Positions 15,001 through 22,300 of a DNA stretch of 64,000 nucleotides are shown here, in pieces. The number at the start of each line of letters is the position of its first letter. Positions within the stretch are counted from its first letter, which is position 1. Origin of the DNA: Rubripirellula amarantea. Its GTDB lineage: Bacteria > Planctomycetota > Planctomycetia > Pirellulales > Pirellulaceae. A program made the position numbers and the translations under genes. The stretch lies in NCBI RefSeq assembly GCF_007859865.1, contig NZ_SJPI01000001.1, forward strand, positions 868,001-932,000, written 5' to 3'. The notes beneath the pieces are model-generated. The model ran no database searches and had not been told where the DNA came from. It saw only the letters and a list, made by a program, of their open reading frames with translations.

Positions 15001-18000
15001 GACACACTCGGCGGCGGTGGTGGAAACGACTTGATCTTCGGCGGTAACTTTGATGCGTTCCCGATCGATAGCGAGTTTGTGCCAGCCAATGGTGGTGGCG
15101 GAAACAACACGATTGATGGTGGCGAAGGTGGCGATACGTTAGTTGCTGGCGACGGAGTCGATATGTTGATCGGCGGTGACGGCAGCGACCTGTTGATCGG
15201 TGGTCACGGGGTCGGTGGAGGTGTCGCAGGTGAAGACACAAAACTGATCGGCGGCAAAGGCAACGACACGATCTACGCCGGCAGTGGCGATGACAATATT
15301 CAGGGCGATGAAGGAAACGACTTGATCTTTGCCGGCTATGTGCAGGGCAATCGTCCAACATCCGGTGGTGGGAATAATTTGATCTTTGGAGGAACCGGAA
15401 ACGATCGCGTTCAAGCGGGACCGGGTTCCGATCGCGTTTTCACGGAGGCTGGAAACGACGTGATCATTGGTGGCGTATACGGAGCAACCACAGGCAATAA
15501 CGATCTTTACCGAGGTGGTGATGGCAACGACACATTGCTCGGCGGTGAGGGCGACGACACCATCAGAGGTGATGGCGGGGACGACTACATTGTCACTGGT
15601 GGCGACTTCACGGACTTCAGTGGTCTGGGTAACGACTTGGCCATGGGTGGAGACGGCCACGACACACTTTTGGGCGGTGGCGGCGGCGGAACGGACATGC
15701 TCAAGGGCAACGCTGGCAATGACTTGATTTTCGGTGATTTGCTCGGCCCATCCAATGCCAGTGGCGGAACTGGAAACGACACCATCGACGCTCGAGGTGG
15801 CATCCAAATTGCCGCCGGTGATCGCGATGATGACTTGATCGTGGCTTCGTCGGATGTGACCAGTGTCGATGGCGGCGCTGGCATTGACAGTCTGCGTTTC
15901 GAGGGCGACCACGACCTGACGCTCACTGACCTGACGCTCACCGTCGATGGCGATCCGGCGATCAGTGTGACGGGTTTCGAATCGGCAAGCCTTACCGGCG
16001 GGGATGGCAATAACACGATTACAGCCGCTGACTTCAGCGGCGACGTCACGCTCTCAGGTGGAATCGGCGATGATGTCCTGGTCGGCGGTGCTGGCAATGA
16101 TCGGCTCATCACCGTTGGCGGCAGCGATTCGCTTAGTGGAATGTCCGGCGACGATGTTTACGCGTTTGGACGCGACGCCGCAGGTACGGTGACTATTCTC
16201 GAAGCTAGTGGCGAGGGTAACGACCACATCGACTTACGAGACCTTTCTCGCGGTGTGGCGATAGACCTTAAAGATGCATTCCAACAATCCATTGCGATGG
16301 ACTTGGATGTCATCATTGCCAATCCAGGCTTGACGTCACTCGCCGAAATTGAATCGGTAACGGGAACTGCATTCGCCGACACAATCTATGCCAATGATCT
16401 TGACAACACCGTATACGGATTAGGTGGTCGCGACTTGATCGATGGACGTGGCGGCGCAGATATCCTTTATGCCGCTGGGACCCGATTGGTCTACTTAGAT
16501 TTTGAATCCGTGACGGACATTGGCGAGCACGTTTACACGCAAGCTGAACGTGATGCGATTACGACGAGAATCGCAGACGACTTCGCTCCCTTCGACGTCC
16601 TTGTTTCGCAAACTCAGCCTGCATCCAGCGAAGAGTTCGTCACCGTCTTGATCAATGCTGGAATTCCTGGGGGAGCCAATCGAGCGGGTATTAGCGAGAA
16701 GGTTGGTTTCCGTGAGTTGCTCGGAAATAGTACAGTTCGGGTGGATGTGAACGTGTTCCTGCGCGATGGTGGGAACGGGTTGCCATCAACGCCTGAGAAT
16801 TTCATTGCACTGACCAGTACGATCGCGGCTCACGAATTGACTCACTTGTTTGGTGTGCGTCACCAAGATGCGTTCGGTGACGTGGGCAATGGCATCTACG
16901 CTGGGTTGGCCCCCGACCGGTTCCGTCCAGTCTACACAGGACCATCGTTGGCGAGTTCTACGATTAATCATCTGATTTCGTCTCCAGCATCGATTGGAAC
17001 GACACTGGTTCATGCGGCAGGCAACCCGTACTTGGGCCCACGTGAATCGTTAAAACTTGCGTTTGGTGAATCAGGCGACACGCTGACTGAACTGTCCGAT
17101 TCCCAAAAATCCACTGCGGTTGCAAGTGGGCAAACGGTGGTGGCGCAAGAGATAGGAACCTTGCAACCGATCCGCTTACCTGTCACCACCGGCGCAAACG
17201 AAACAGGAAACGTGGTCGCAGATGTCGGTGCTGCTGCCAGCGTGGTCGTAGGATCCATTGAAATCGATCAGGCGACCGGATTCTCGGAATCAGATTACTA
17301 CACTTTCCACGGGGTTGCGAACCAAATCGTGACCATTGAAGTGATGAGCCAGACGTTGCGTCACCGGTTTAGCGACACCATTGACTCGGTCCTGCGACTC
17401 TACGCTTCAGACGGTTCAGCTGTTACCGAAATGGGGTCCAGCACGTCGCTGCGGAACGACGACACGTTTGAAAGCCCCGACAGCATCTTGCTCGATGTTG
17501 TTTTACCCGCTGACGATACCTACACCGTCGAAGTGGAAACATTCAGCTTCCGCAATCCGGAATATGCAGTTTTCCCCAATGATCTAAATATGGATACCGC
17601 TGCTTTCTGCATCGCCAACCCAGACAACTTCAACTGCACCGACATCGACACGGGTCGGTACGAGTTGCTGATCTACACGATCGGAGGAGAGTCTACGACA
17701 GAGGTTGGTGGTGACACTTTGATCGGCGGCAGCGGACCTGACGAGTTTATTGGCAGTAGCGGTGATGAGTCGATTCCGGATCTGGATGCCGATGACACCG
17801 TGAAGGATCCTTTCGGTTCCCTGGTCCAGGCTATCGCAATCAATCCTATTGCCGGTCAACAAACCGCTGAAGGCTCACCAATTAGCTTTACGGTTTCCGT
17901 AGTCGATCCGCTCCTTGAGGGAGTTACGTACAGTGTATCTCCGAATGATAGCGGCTCGCTGCCGAACGGCATTACACTGGATCCGGTAAGTGGTGTGTTC

Positions 18001-19368
18001 ACCTACGCCACAGATGACGAGGCAGCCTTTGACTTGCGTTTCATGGCCACCGACCAGACCGGCAACCTGGGAATCATTACGGTACCGTTCGAGGTCTTCG
18101 GTGTAGCGCCCGAGCTGAATGTTGTCGCCAATAGTGACCTGCCTCTTGGCGGGAACGGAGATACAGTCACAGTTTCGGGAGTCATCACGGACGCGTCACC
18201 CGTCGACACGTTCAGCGTCCAAGTTCATTGGGGCGACGGTTTTAGTGAACCAGCGATCGTAGCTGCGGATGGCTCAATCAACCTTTCACACACCTATGCG
18301 GCCGAAGGCCCCTATTCGGTTACCGTTGAAGCGGAAGACGACGATGAACTGACGTCAAGCGTCACCATCGACGTAGTGGACTCGAGGCTTGCATTGATCA
18401 GCGGGGTGCTGTACATCAGCGGGCGGTCAAGTAACGACTACATCCGCATCCGTCATATTGGAGATGACCTTAAAGTCAGCGGTGTGGGGCGTTCAGAAAC
18501 ATTCGCGGTCTCTGATATTGAATCAATCGAAGTTCGATTGGGGGAGGGACGCAACATTTTCATCGCGGATCCGACCGTACCAGCTCCTATGACAATTCAT
18601 GGTGGCGGCACACTCAACATCATTCGTGCTGGAGCAGGCGATGACACTATCTATGGCAGTACGGGACGCGACATCATCAATGGCCGCGGTGGGGATGACC
18701 TAATCGAAGCTGGTGAAGGGAACGACATTATTCAAGTCAGCGGCGATGAATCTGTCGGTGATACAATCCTCGCTGGCGATGGCATCGATCGCTTACAGTT
18801 GATTCACCAGAACGCCATTGTGCTGAGTCAATTCAGTGCCGCAACATCCAGCACGGAAATGGTCATTGGATCATCGCCCATTTTCGGAACCGAACAATCC
18901 GACACATTGAACTTTGCTTATGCAACTCGTTTCGATCCGACGGCCATCGACGGACTCGGTGGCGATGACTTGATCATACTGTCCGATGCGGCTTTTGTGC
19001 CTGTTGACGCGGGATCGGGGAACGACACGATCCTTGGAAGCAATGGCGTCGACCAAATCGACGGTGGTGTTGGCGACGATCAAATTGCTGGTCAAGGAGG
19101 CGACGACATTCTCATTGGCGGACTCGGAATTGACCGGTTCGATTTCAATCCAGGTGACGGTTTTGACACGATCAATGACTTTGACGCATTTTCGCTTGAA
19201 GCTATCCAGCTTGGTGACTTCGGCACTATGCGTGACGAAGTGGCTGAGATACTAGCAGTTTCGAGCCAGCGAGAAAGCGACGTGGAAGTTGAGTTGAACG
19301 GCCTGGATCGCCTACGTTTGATCGACACCGCGTTGGAAGATCTCGACGCTGACGACTTTTTGTTTTAG
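1..19368 (+). CDS. Giant multidomain surface/secreted protein with beta-helix, RTX arrays and an embedded metzincin-like protease (5' partial)
   Basis: The frame is open from base 1, so the true start lies upstream; residues here are counted from GTG 25. The visible part is about 6,450 residues. In order: autotransporter-type beta repeats (about 1-915, clearest near 424-470); three segments with the SLR(D/Q)AI motif (about 917, 1458, 2128), each opening a right-handed beta-helix region; two LamG-like domains (about 2378-2584 and 2783-2989); PKD/Ig-like domains (about 3906-4426); an RTX array (about 4470-5390); a protease domain with HELTHLFGVRH at 5603-5613; a PPC-like domain (about 5730-5850); cadherin/PKD-like domains; and a final RTX array ending near the C-terminus. 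It is probably exported, calcium-binding and adhesive. The role is inferred; the signal peptide is outside the window. A kinase gene follows after 27 bp. Confidence 0.9.
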   Translation, partial: TVINDGTVVVNENATLGDAASGTTIAGTGRVTLNTGTHTEPFSLADTSRLRLNDGATLNGDIDLTSGSSPRIETLTSFVSATINGVISGSTTNSVQIRGGGTITLGSDSTYTAPTVVTATTLSTDHVMSTSSIHLSSGSRLTGNATIIGSLNANSGGNNVIAPGNSPGVINVGDFDLVAGNALEIELGGIGSGVGTTYDQVNVTGTVTLAGTLDAIFLSDVVFNEEYVIINNDGVDAVLGEFAGLPDGSQVRAGAATFIISYSGGTGNDVVLTSQSTTNSFSWDGGGDGSNWNDPANWEGDVLPGIGSDVVIPATAGTVFSTGSVLVNSVFSESAIVLTSGSFASAGEVEAPSVTVDGANYVADHTLTTNAFTLDSGTLTVTPNTSISDSDIDVSGGTIETELTGSEFVFDSWMTLTGDVTINNANDLMLSGLHSGTGGIIKNGLGVLRLTNSNSYEGVTTINAGEIFLSNSGLLGNSTSGTLVDGGAALRIGQGVINNDEVTLQGINPNLLTSAGATARQDANVILAATNDATILATSQFTIRGQISGSVSGAGRLNVGGTTDAGTMQLQPSTDNTFSATTIVADGSLQTLTSDTIAVPGDIVVGDSDGTRAFLSLARPNTLATTSNVTLLSDAYFDLDTRNSGNPFAVDQTINDLTVTATSLAAPVQTASQIDTTSTQHAFVGTLTVAGTYTQVASSEVTSITGQLALTNTANASNFVVQDGVFEPDVTLINVSSLVDGATATELNLSGGGTFDIDGTTSHTGGTSIANSHLNVDGSVGDVEVRTGGILSGVGTVGDVTTTGDGVISPGNSPGILITGNFNLGSGASLEMEIGGNPLAPGVTFDQVDVTGTVSLAGDLDVVMIDSTAGGSAFTLINNDGVDAVSGTFAGLAEGATLEIPGGLFTISYVGGDGNDVVLTATVSSFIVTNTNDTGVGSLRDAINDANAEGGGVPIPIGFNIPGPGPHTIQPASALPTITRSIRLDATGEPDFAGNPMVEIDGSLAGATTDGFVLSAGSSTIRGLVINNFGIDGVVANGNSNSIVGNWFGLDPDGLTAQPNVRAMRINSDTNFIGGPDPSDRNVMSGNSNTAVYLTNGADNNTFEGNYFGLDWTGTIAVPNAGGGLGSDNANGIQFGVAGGQPNVVAGNMLTGITLFSSSNPVIVNNFFGTDASGLNAIPNSFQAIRFTGTSSGAVIGQVGAGNVIVGSSGNATPYAIHLDEGNLNTVIQANLIGIGVDGSTQLVGESGIQIDSTATGTTIGGSGVGEGNVISGHSDTGIITSAANTTIEGNLIGVAADGVTITPNHIGVQLDGATPLTLGGDGAAANTIVGNTGGGVITTGTANQLHVIAENAIYGNGGLDIDRGNDGRDLAIVSIDPVIGDGSGGISGTLDLPNSTAYDVYLFESDTLGGERTFVRKISATTPAAGTGPHAFSDAGAVDPSKTYSAYVSGASFGSSEFAPALQRFMVTNTNDSGPGSLRQAIIDANADNFKDLINFDIPGAGPHTILLATELPDIVAVVDLDGTSQPGYAGVPLIELDGDGNAFTEMLALKPGNTSGSRIAGLSVYNATGTGILVTGINNVELVGNYVGVRADGVSPGVNPLAVGVDIVNATNVIVGGSDAASRNVVSGVTTGILVSGATSSDNIIEGNFIGTDRFGFNAIGNAIGIVVDSGASNTLIGQAGGSPNVISGNTSGGVLVLGIGTNGTVIQNNFIGTDRFGNSALANGNQAIDVRQDPDPVMIGGDTPEHRNIIVGSPAATEVIRIQNEDSLIHGNFIGTDVTGMLALGGQTGILIDTTAAFTKVGGSVDGQGNLISGLSSYGAIDRGDSTFYRGNLIGTDATGLATLGVVDAGIFLDGATSSLVGSANAGNTIAGVANGLAAAGHGILLSNGAGGSGNPIEIEGNRIGVGVDGTTLLPNATGSAGIQVLAGTRATIGGSGSGRPNVIGGAGVGVSVIGDATLEGNFIGVSDDGVSPLPNQTGVILAGTTASLVGFDNTIAFNSGDGVVLSGSLGTHIVSQTRIHSNSGQPIVHSAGYQGAAISLSLAPITDGGSGGFTATATGLSSGETANVYWFDSDEPGQAQRLLGSTFATADASGNATFTDANPLPGGKYITAYLSNSILGTSLLSNSEFTGLSVTTTADSGPGSLRQAIIDANVDPNHDVISFIIAGIGPHVITPVTQLPIITSPVTIDGYADIDASANTLAVGNNSVIDWRIDGGNTLLRGLDIQSDDVTVRGLSIVRFSEAIRIRGASNASIEGNFIGLQEDGSTPQPNTTGISVTSFGGTRDVTIGTDGDGIGDAGERNVISWNGTGISVVGEVPNVVIAGNYIGTDRTGLVNHGNIGSGIETQTGIMVGGDSVLTRNVISGNGGSGVNAFGSFGGRTEAQLAWYEFENDLNDRLGGPAGIGPASYSGGVSGDGLDVFFPAAATIVPIPAGLDLNNASLDFFVGADFGSETDGTYLPIVHAGSSANDFVFTVGLVVDNLRANVRAAYQAGGETFELVTPGRLIDDQSNNHVTVTVGDGQVKIYVDGELAASQPLVALLPSVPGGLLLGSDTPDASGTNTIAKIDELGIHGRALDSSEVLAIALRNGNGKAGPIIQGNYIGLGADGVTSLGNATGIEISAIGTYIGGLELREGNVISASVDSNAGGIAAASVEAITIAGNHIGVDAIGDLDRGNAGYGIWFDGGVNDSLVTGNVVSGNDNGVVGGASNIASYYSYRNRIEGNFIGTNAAGTVAIDATGGAGIFIRDGAGNVIGGPSPLQRNIISGNNSAAIALYSGDASTTARQDAVGWWQGETTFTDLVGTFDGSEVGGVSFGTGRNGGQAFVLDGVDDAVNLGEPHDYTQPFTADLWFNESANPVSSVRTIASFMQNLLTTAKGVRIDLGANNRLKIVVPTAPGVESVATGSTEIKPSDWHHLALTYDGVGQFQLWLNGSIEASLSETILSTGDNETFIGYGYTSVAGSTGAQYFAGLVDEFAVFSSRLPADEIERLYLTGGNAKGFTRIEGNYIGTDVSGSMAIPNSADSFTHSAIGSEMRGVFIGGTTSVPGRGLGNVISGNIKDGIYFNNRSGAVIRGNIVGLTADGMSGLGNGGEGISFVDQSSSGVGYHTVGGSQFGEGNVISGNVSHGILLVQANSGVRIQGNYIGTDITGSVDIGNANGISISSGSDNLIGTNGDGIDDEAEGNLISGNTAIGISLDSADVDGVTIAGNVIGLDAFGSNELPNSVGILLQGGVQNVTLGGVLATQRNVIAGNTANDLFVSDGTGVGVDGLTVINNYFGVDVSGTFIPGAFSGGGITLQEGDNVRFGDKNIPGSGNLISTGAGQQLDVADVNGFEFYRNRIGTNATGNQSLITDVNSGDGLLILDSTGVVIGAPGAGNQLTAGSFSKAALTLNNIDGAIVQSNRFGVTANGVSGLGQYRNAIFIGFGQNNLIGTNGDGINDQAEGNQIIGGNNSSPTIYLSETNTNTIAGNTIGLTSDGISSLYTGSTGILMEDSGSNTIGGALASQGNVMAGLLDTVIDLRGDLSNNNVIQNNLIGTNTLGNAAGAPAPIGILVQANVNGTIIDSNTIGNSIVGVDIENLSSSTTLTSNFLGINSAGGAIANTNSVIVRDAATSVAIGGTTTNAGNVFGYHNSDALLIEGGSAIEVMFNRFGVTANLASVLSNATFNQAAAIRISDDVDDLSIGTDSTGVAVRPNIIGGFGVGFEVASNVTLSNVEIRNNSIGTDLAGVTSLGNRGAGIRVPNSNVDIIANTIAFNDGPGISFDDGIVTISENQIYDNSIGIDFEGDGRTVNSGTDLAVNFPTISAIPGSQTIVSGTFNSLDEFIPPNIGPLEVITLEFFASQTNPASGASAERFLGAFTLEAAAGPLTFTNQVLSGATLSGEYITATATFRGRTSEFSEAAQATNNLPITIDDDDLILTVLEGDEGFGDPTVEAPEGKVVRLDGLFQNSDGTDAHTVTIDWRDGSPVDVISLAPGVRGFTGQHVYQDNRAGESPYDIRVVVADDDGQTGLAIRPLTVTNVAAEFDGEPSIEVRRDGQLVTEPREGDVVRVFGNIADAGNDTHIVTVRWNQALDDDGDALTSSPVSTQVVSPGVLAYDLSYVYPDNGNFDIQIELSDDDSGTAIAYQSVTASNADPMAEILATEQVTEGSSITLFSNVSDPGFDDTFTYEWTLWNETGALTTSTSDSLTFTPENDGTYGVSLSVTDDDGGFTITNHEFVVVNAAPVIPSASLQLVDPSDSNAILTNVDEGDFVRLVGTFSDAGVLDEHTIAIDFGDGAGLVTGTIEPLLVADQEVPGHYTFFVDHQILDDNPTGTTSDTLLANVTVTDDSNAGATETLAGVTVSNVAPEVLLFDDGNDGGMLRLRAEATDVSPLDTFTYTFAIDGNAYPEQSEPKIAVTRPTSAMFDVMVTATDDDGNSMTATVKYFSGDDNANSITIDDAMVGTAGQALVATFGGNDMTTIMTSPGIKVVVNAGDGEDTVLGGQGNDVIDGGEGSDVLNGGDGDDILIGAAGDDSLIGGAGNDIHEIIPGSDKDIDETGGGNDTVSFRRVTRAGLRDDGVTFNLSMTDRPQIVDLEGNTVTLRGAIENATGTSFNDTLIGNSEVNRLDGGDGKDVLRGGAGDLLFGGSGNDAIFGGADGSAMLDGGTGDDVVNAGSFGDQALGGFGNDTIYGGGGQDTLGGGQGNDLIFGGFGLAGSGIVDQIDGGEGDDEIHGGSGDDRLFGGTGNDAIFLTSGAGADSALGGFGNDTIYGGGGSDDTLGGGSGNDLIFGGVGGSERIDGGTGDDEIHVDGDQLAFGGYGNDMIMVGNTAGANVSGGDGSDTIIGGGGGTLDGGSGSDFLSGGFGSGNLLGGIGDDTIYGGSGDETLGGGGGNDLIFAGLETDSGNDVVRGDEGDDIIYAGLSNSLLDGGEGHDLIFAKEINPDGQDLTFTGLGLGNAVDGGSGNDTVVGGSGSDALGGGSGNDLIISGDFASISGSMLGGLGDDTIYGGAGGDTLGGGGGNDLIFGGNFDAFPIDSEFVPANGGGGNNTIDGGEGGDTLVAGDGVDMLIGGDGSDLLIGGHGVGGGVAGEDTKLIGGKGNDTIYAGSGDDNIQGDEGNDLIFAGYVQGNRPTSGGGNNLIFGGTGNDRVQAGPGSDRVFTEAGNDVIIGGVYGATTGNNDLYRGGDGNDTLLGGEGDDTIRGDGGDDYIVTGGDFTDFSGLGNDLAMGGDGHDTLLGGGGGGTDMLKGNAGNDLIFGDLLGPSNASGGTGNDTIDARGGIQIAAGDRDDDLIVASSDVTSVDGGAGIDSLRFEGDHDLTLTDLTLTVDGDPAISVTGFESASLTGGDGNNTITAADFSGDVTLSGGIGDDVLVGGAGNDRLITVGGSDSLSGMSGDDVYAFGRDAAGTVTILEASGEGNDHIDLRDLSRGVAIDLKDAFQQSIAMDLDVIIANPGLTSLAEIESVTGTAFADTIYANDLDNTVYGLGGRDLIDGRGGADILYAAGTRLVYLDFESVTDIGEHVYTQAERDAITTRIADDFAPFDVLVSQTQPASSEEFVTVLINAGIPGGANRAGISEKVGFRELLGNSTVRVDVNVFLRDGGNGLPSTPENFIALTSTIAAHELTHLFGVRHQDAFGDVGNGIYAGLAPDRFRPVYTGPSLASSTINHLISSPASIGTTLVHAAGNPYLGPRESLKLAFGESGDTLTELSDSQKSTAVASGQTVVAQEIGTLQPIRLPVTTGANETGNVVADVGAAASVVVGSIEIDQATGFSESDYYTFHGVANQIVTIEVMSQTLRHRFSDTIDSVLRLYASDGSAVTEMGSSTSLRNDDTFESPDSILLDVVLPADDTYTVEVETFSFRNPEYAVFPNDLNMDTAAFCIANPDNFNCTDIDTGRYELLIYTIGGESTTEVGGDTLIGGSGPDEFIGSSGDESIPDLDADDTVKDPFGSLVQAIAINPIAGQQTAEGSPISFTVSVVDPLLEGVTYSVSPNDSGSLPNGITLDPVSGVFTYATDDEAAFDLRFMATDQTGNLGIITVPFEVFGVAPELNVVANSDLPLGGNGDTVTVSGVITDASPVDTFSVQVHWGDGFSEPAIVAADGSINLSHTYAAEGPYSVTVEAEDDDELTSSVTIDVVDSRLALISGVLYISGRSSNDYIRIRHIGDDLKVSGVGRSETFAVSDIESIEVRLGEGRNIFIADPTVPAPMTIHGGGTLNIIRAGAGDDTIYGSTGRDIINGRGGDDLIEAGEGNDIIQVSGDESVGDTILAGDGIDRLQLIHQNAIVLSQFSAATSSTEMVIGSSPIFGTEQSDTLNFAYATRFDPTAIDGLGGDDLIILSDAAFVPVDAGSGNDTILGSNGVDQIDGGVGDDQIAGQGGDDILIGGLGIDRFDFNPGDGFDTINDFDAFSLEAIQLGDFGTMRDEVAEILAVSSQRESDVEVELNGLDRLRLIDTALEDLDADDFLF
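481..825 (+). repeat. Passenger module, copy 1 of 2
   Basis: This encodes about 115 residues that open with PGNSPG and continue through YDQVNVTGTV, LINNDGVDAV-like and GNDVVLT blocks. The same order of blocks returns at 2422-2764, so this is a diverged internal duplication of one autotransporter-passenger-like module. Confidence 0.75.
2422..2764 (+). repeat. Passenger module, copy 2 of 2
   Basis: This is the second copy of the module at 481-825. The shared blocks are PGNSPG, FDQVDVTGTVSLAG, LINNDGVDAV and GNDVVLT. It ends just before the first SLRDAI segment, where the beta-helix part of the protein starts. Confidence 0.75.
2770..11360 (+). repeat. Beta-helix coil repeats, about 30 copies of a G-N-x-I-G-x-D-x-x-G unit
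   Basis: The translated region repeats a coil of roughly 40-60 residues built around forms such as GNFIGTDRFG, GNYIGTDVSG and NNFIGTDASG, normally preceded by N-V-I-S-G-N. I count about 30 coils by eye. Two LamG-like domains (about 7156-7775 and 8371-8990) interrupt the array. Two coils carry nearly identical NLIGTNGDGI inserts near 9523 and 10306. The pattern fits a parallel right-handed beta-helix of the pectate-lyase-like type. Confidence 0.8.
13435..16170 (+). repeat. RTX-type nonapeptide calcium-binding array
   Basis: This encodes several dozen GGxGxDxUx-like nonapeptides, for example GGQGNDVIDGG and GGSGNDTVVGG, interrupted by short non-repetitive loops. In known RTX proteins such arrays fold into calcium-bound parallel beta-rolls outside the cell. 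The DNA is correspondingly rich in ggcggt/gacgac repeats, which explains the long spurious open frames on the opposite strand. Confidence 0.9.
18630..19150 (+). repeat. C-terminal RTX-type array
   Basis: This is a second, shorter set of RTX nonapeptides (for example AGAGDDTIYGS, GGVGDDQIAGQ) close to the C-terminus. It is followed by an RFDFNPGDGFDTI-type segment typical of the end of RTX domains. Terminal RTX blocks in known proteins often accompany type I secretion; no transporter genes are seen here. Confidence 0.85.
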
Positions 19369-19395
19369 ATAAATTCTTGTTACGGAAGCGATACG

Positions 19396-22300
19396 ATGCC
19401 CCAGAGCCCTCATAAGCCATGGCACAACTCCGATAGTTTGATCAGCGAACCCTGGTTGACCGAGTTGATTCAGTCGTACGAAAAAGATTGGCAAAGAGTT
19501 ATCGAATCGTCGGCCTCTGAGGCGAAGATAGAAACGCCCAGCTTTGATGCGTTGTTGCAACGACTCGAACAGCATGAGATTGATGAAAACAAGCGAACAC
19601 TCGCGAAGTCAACTCTGCGATTAATTGACCAGTACTATCGTGAAACACTCGACACAAAGATCTCAGACGATAACCGCGATGATAACAACTCTCGCAATTC
19701 GTCATACGAGGAACCAACCATTGATTCCTTCTCGCCTGCCGATGCCAACTCGGCTCAAGAAGTCACACTCGATACAGGTGCTATAGACCGCGACGTTGCT
19801 GTTGAATCAAGATCTGAAAACGAAGTTACCATAGCAGGGAAATCAGCACCCAGTGGTGAACTTCCCGTTCGCGTTCATCCGGGGAGTGGATCGGCTAACA
19901 CCCCTGTCGAAGGTATGGACGACACTGCGGACTTTTCGGTCGGCGAAGCACGTGCGATTGGAACCGCAAAGGTAGGCCGCAGTAATATTCGACCCTCAGC
20001 AAAGGGCAGGTCAAATTTCAATGCGTTGCCACCGGGTGAATCGATCGGTGACTACGAAATCAAAAGTGTGCTTGGCCAAGGTGGCATGGGTGTCGTTTAC
20101 TTGGCAAATCAAAAAAGCCTTGACCGACTTGTAGCACTCAAAATGATTCTGGACGGAAGTCGCGTAAATCAAGCAATGCTAGATCGTTTTGACGCTGAAG
20201 CTAAAGCAATTGCGAAGCTTCAGCACGAAAATATCGTGCGGATCTATGAAGTTGGCGAGCACGACGACCACCCGTACTTTTCTCTTGAGTTCATTAAGGG
20301 AGCAACACTCGGTGATTTAATCCGAAGCAATCCAATGACCCCGAGCGAAGCTGCTAGAGTTCTTGAGTCTGTCGCCAGAGGACTTCAATACGCTCATGAG
20401 CAGAATATCATTCACCGAGACATCAAACCGGCGAATATTCTGCTAACAAGCGACGGTACCCCGAAAATTTCGGACTTCGGATTGGCTCGTGAGATAGAGC
20501 GAGACCAATCGCTAAGCATCACAGGCGCGGTCGTGGGAACCCCTGGATACATGGCACCCGAGCAAGCCAGGGCTGCCACCGACATCGGTCCTGCCGCTGA
20601 CATTTGGGGCATGGGCGCCATGCTATACGCAATGCTAACGGGTCGAGCTCCATTTGTGGGATCGAACCCTGGCGAATCCGTGATGATGTTGCTGCGGGAA
20701 GAACCGGTTCCTCCTAGTCGTCTGCGAATTAAGATACCTAAAGACCTAGAAACCATCTGCCTCAAGTGCCTTGAGAAAGATCCTTCGCGACGCTACATCG
20801 ACGCGAGACATCTTGCGGATGACCTTGCCAAATTTCAACGTGGCGAACCTATCTCTGCCCGCCCCATCTCCTTATGGGAACGATTAATTCGTTGGTGTAA
20901 ACGCAATCCTACAATCGCGGTGCCAAGTGGTCTTGCCGCTTGTTTGGCATTGGCCTTAGCCGTCGGAGGACCGCTAGCAGCAGGCACAATCTACCAGCAA
21001 AAAACGGAAGTCGAAAAATCAAACAAAGCTCTCGAAGTTAGCAACAACAAGCTAGTTGTTAGTGAAGAAGAAGAACGTAAAGCGCGCCAACTTGCCGAAC
21101 AAAACGAACAGCTCGCTGAACAGAATGCCGAGCGTGCCAGAGCATCCGAAGCGGTCGCCGTAAAAGCCAAGGAAACCGCTCAGCGAAATGCCGAATCCGC
21201 TCAAGCCGGGTATAAGCAAGCCGTTGATGCGCTGAAATCACTTGTGTTTGGAGTGCTAAGAAAACTTGATGACCGCCCTGGCATGAGTGATGTGCGGGAG
21301 GAACTGCTTAATACCGCTCGAGAAGGACTCGCAAGACTCGATTCGACCGCGTCGGATCCAACTCAAAACAATATCATTGCCGCGGGGACACTGCGTCGAC
21401 TCGGCGATGCGAACCTTGAAACTGGTAGAGTCGAAGCGGCTCGACAATGTTACGCACGATGTCTTGACGTTGTCGCATCACTTGACAAGGAAAACAAGCT
21501 TCCCGGTCGATTCCACAATCTTTCCACCGCACACGATTTACTCGGCCAATCACTTCGTGCATTGGGAAAGATGAATGAAGCGAAGAGCCAATTCGAAACC
21601 GCACTCACTCTACGAAGACAATGGCTTAATCAAGAACCCAGCAATCAAGGAGTCCGACAGAACATCGCCGCAACGCTGGGTCGGCTTGCTTATGTTGACA
21701 TGGACCTGGGAAACCTAGACGCGGCACAGGAGTGGTTCGAAGAATCCGCTCAAATTCGCGAAGACTCGGCTAAGGACGACCATTTTTCAATTGGTGCCCA
21801 GCTTGAATGGATCGGCGCCAAATGGTCGTTAGAAAAACTGAGAGTCCGAAACGGCGATCTGAAAGCTGCGACAGGAAATCTTACGAAGATCGCTAAAGAC
21901 CTTAACAAGATTAGCGACGAAAACCCTTTCATGGTTGCCCCCGCCTGGAATGCTGGTCTTATGCAAGCGGACCTCGCTACCTGGAATCTATACCTAGGGA
22001 ATCATGCAATAGCACTTCAGTTTGCGAACGATAGCGCAACTCGACTACAGAAGCTCAAGAAGCAGGAAAAGAAAAACTTAAAGCTCAGTGAAAGCCTCGC
22101 CGAATCACTTCACCTCAAGGCCATTTGCATAAAGCTTCATTCAACGGAGGCTTCCGATGAACTAGATGCGACCGCTCAACATGCATTACGTGAAGCAGTT
22201 TCGCTCCGTCAAGAAATATTAGAGGCGGATCCCTCCCTAGGCTTGATTCAACTACGTCTCGCAAACGACTTGGCTCAGCTAGGAGAAACCGACCAAGCGA

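Noticed and set aside
13356-16112. Several long minus-strand open frames, including one of 257 codons, across the RTX-coding region
   Set aside because: They are mirror frames of the GC-biased RTX repeat codons, have repetitive Pro/Ser/Val-rich translations and no family features.
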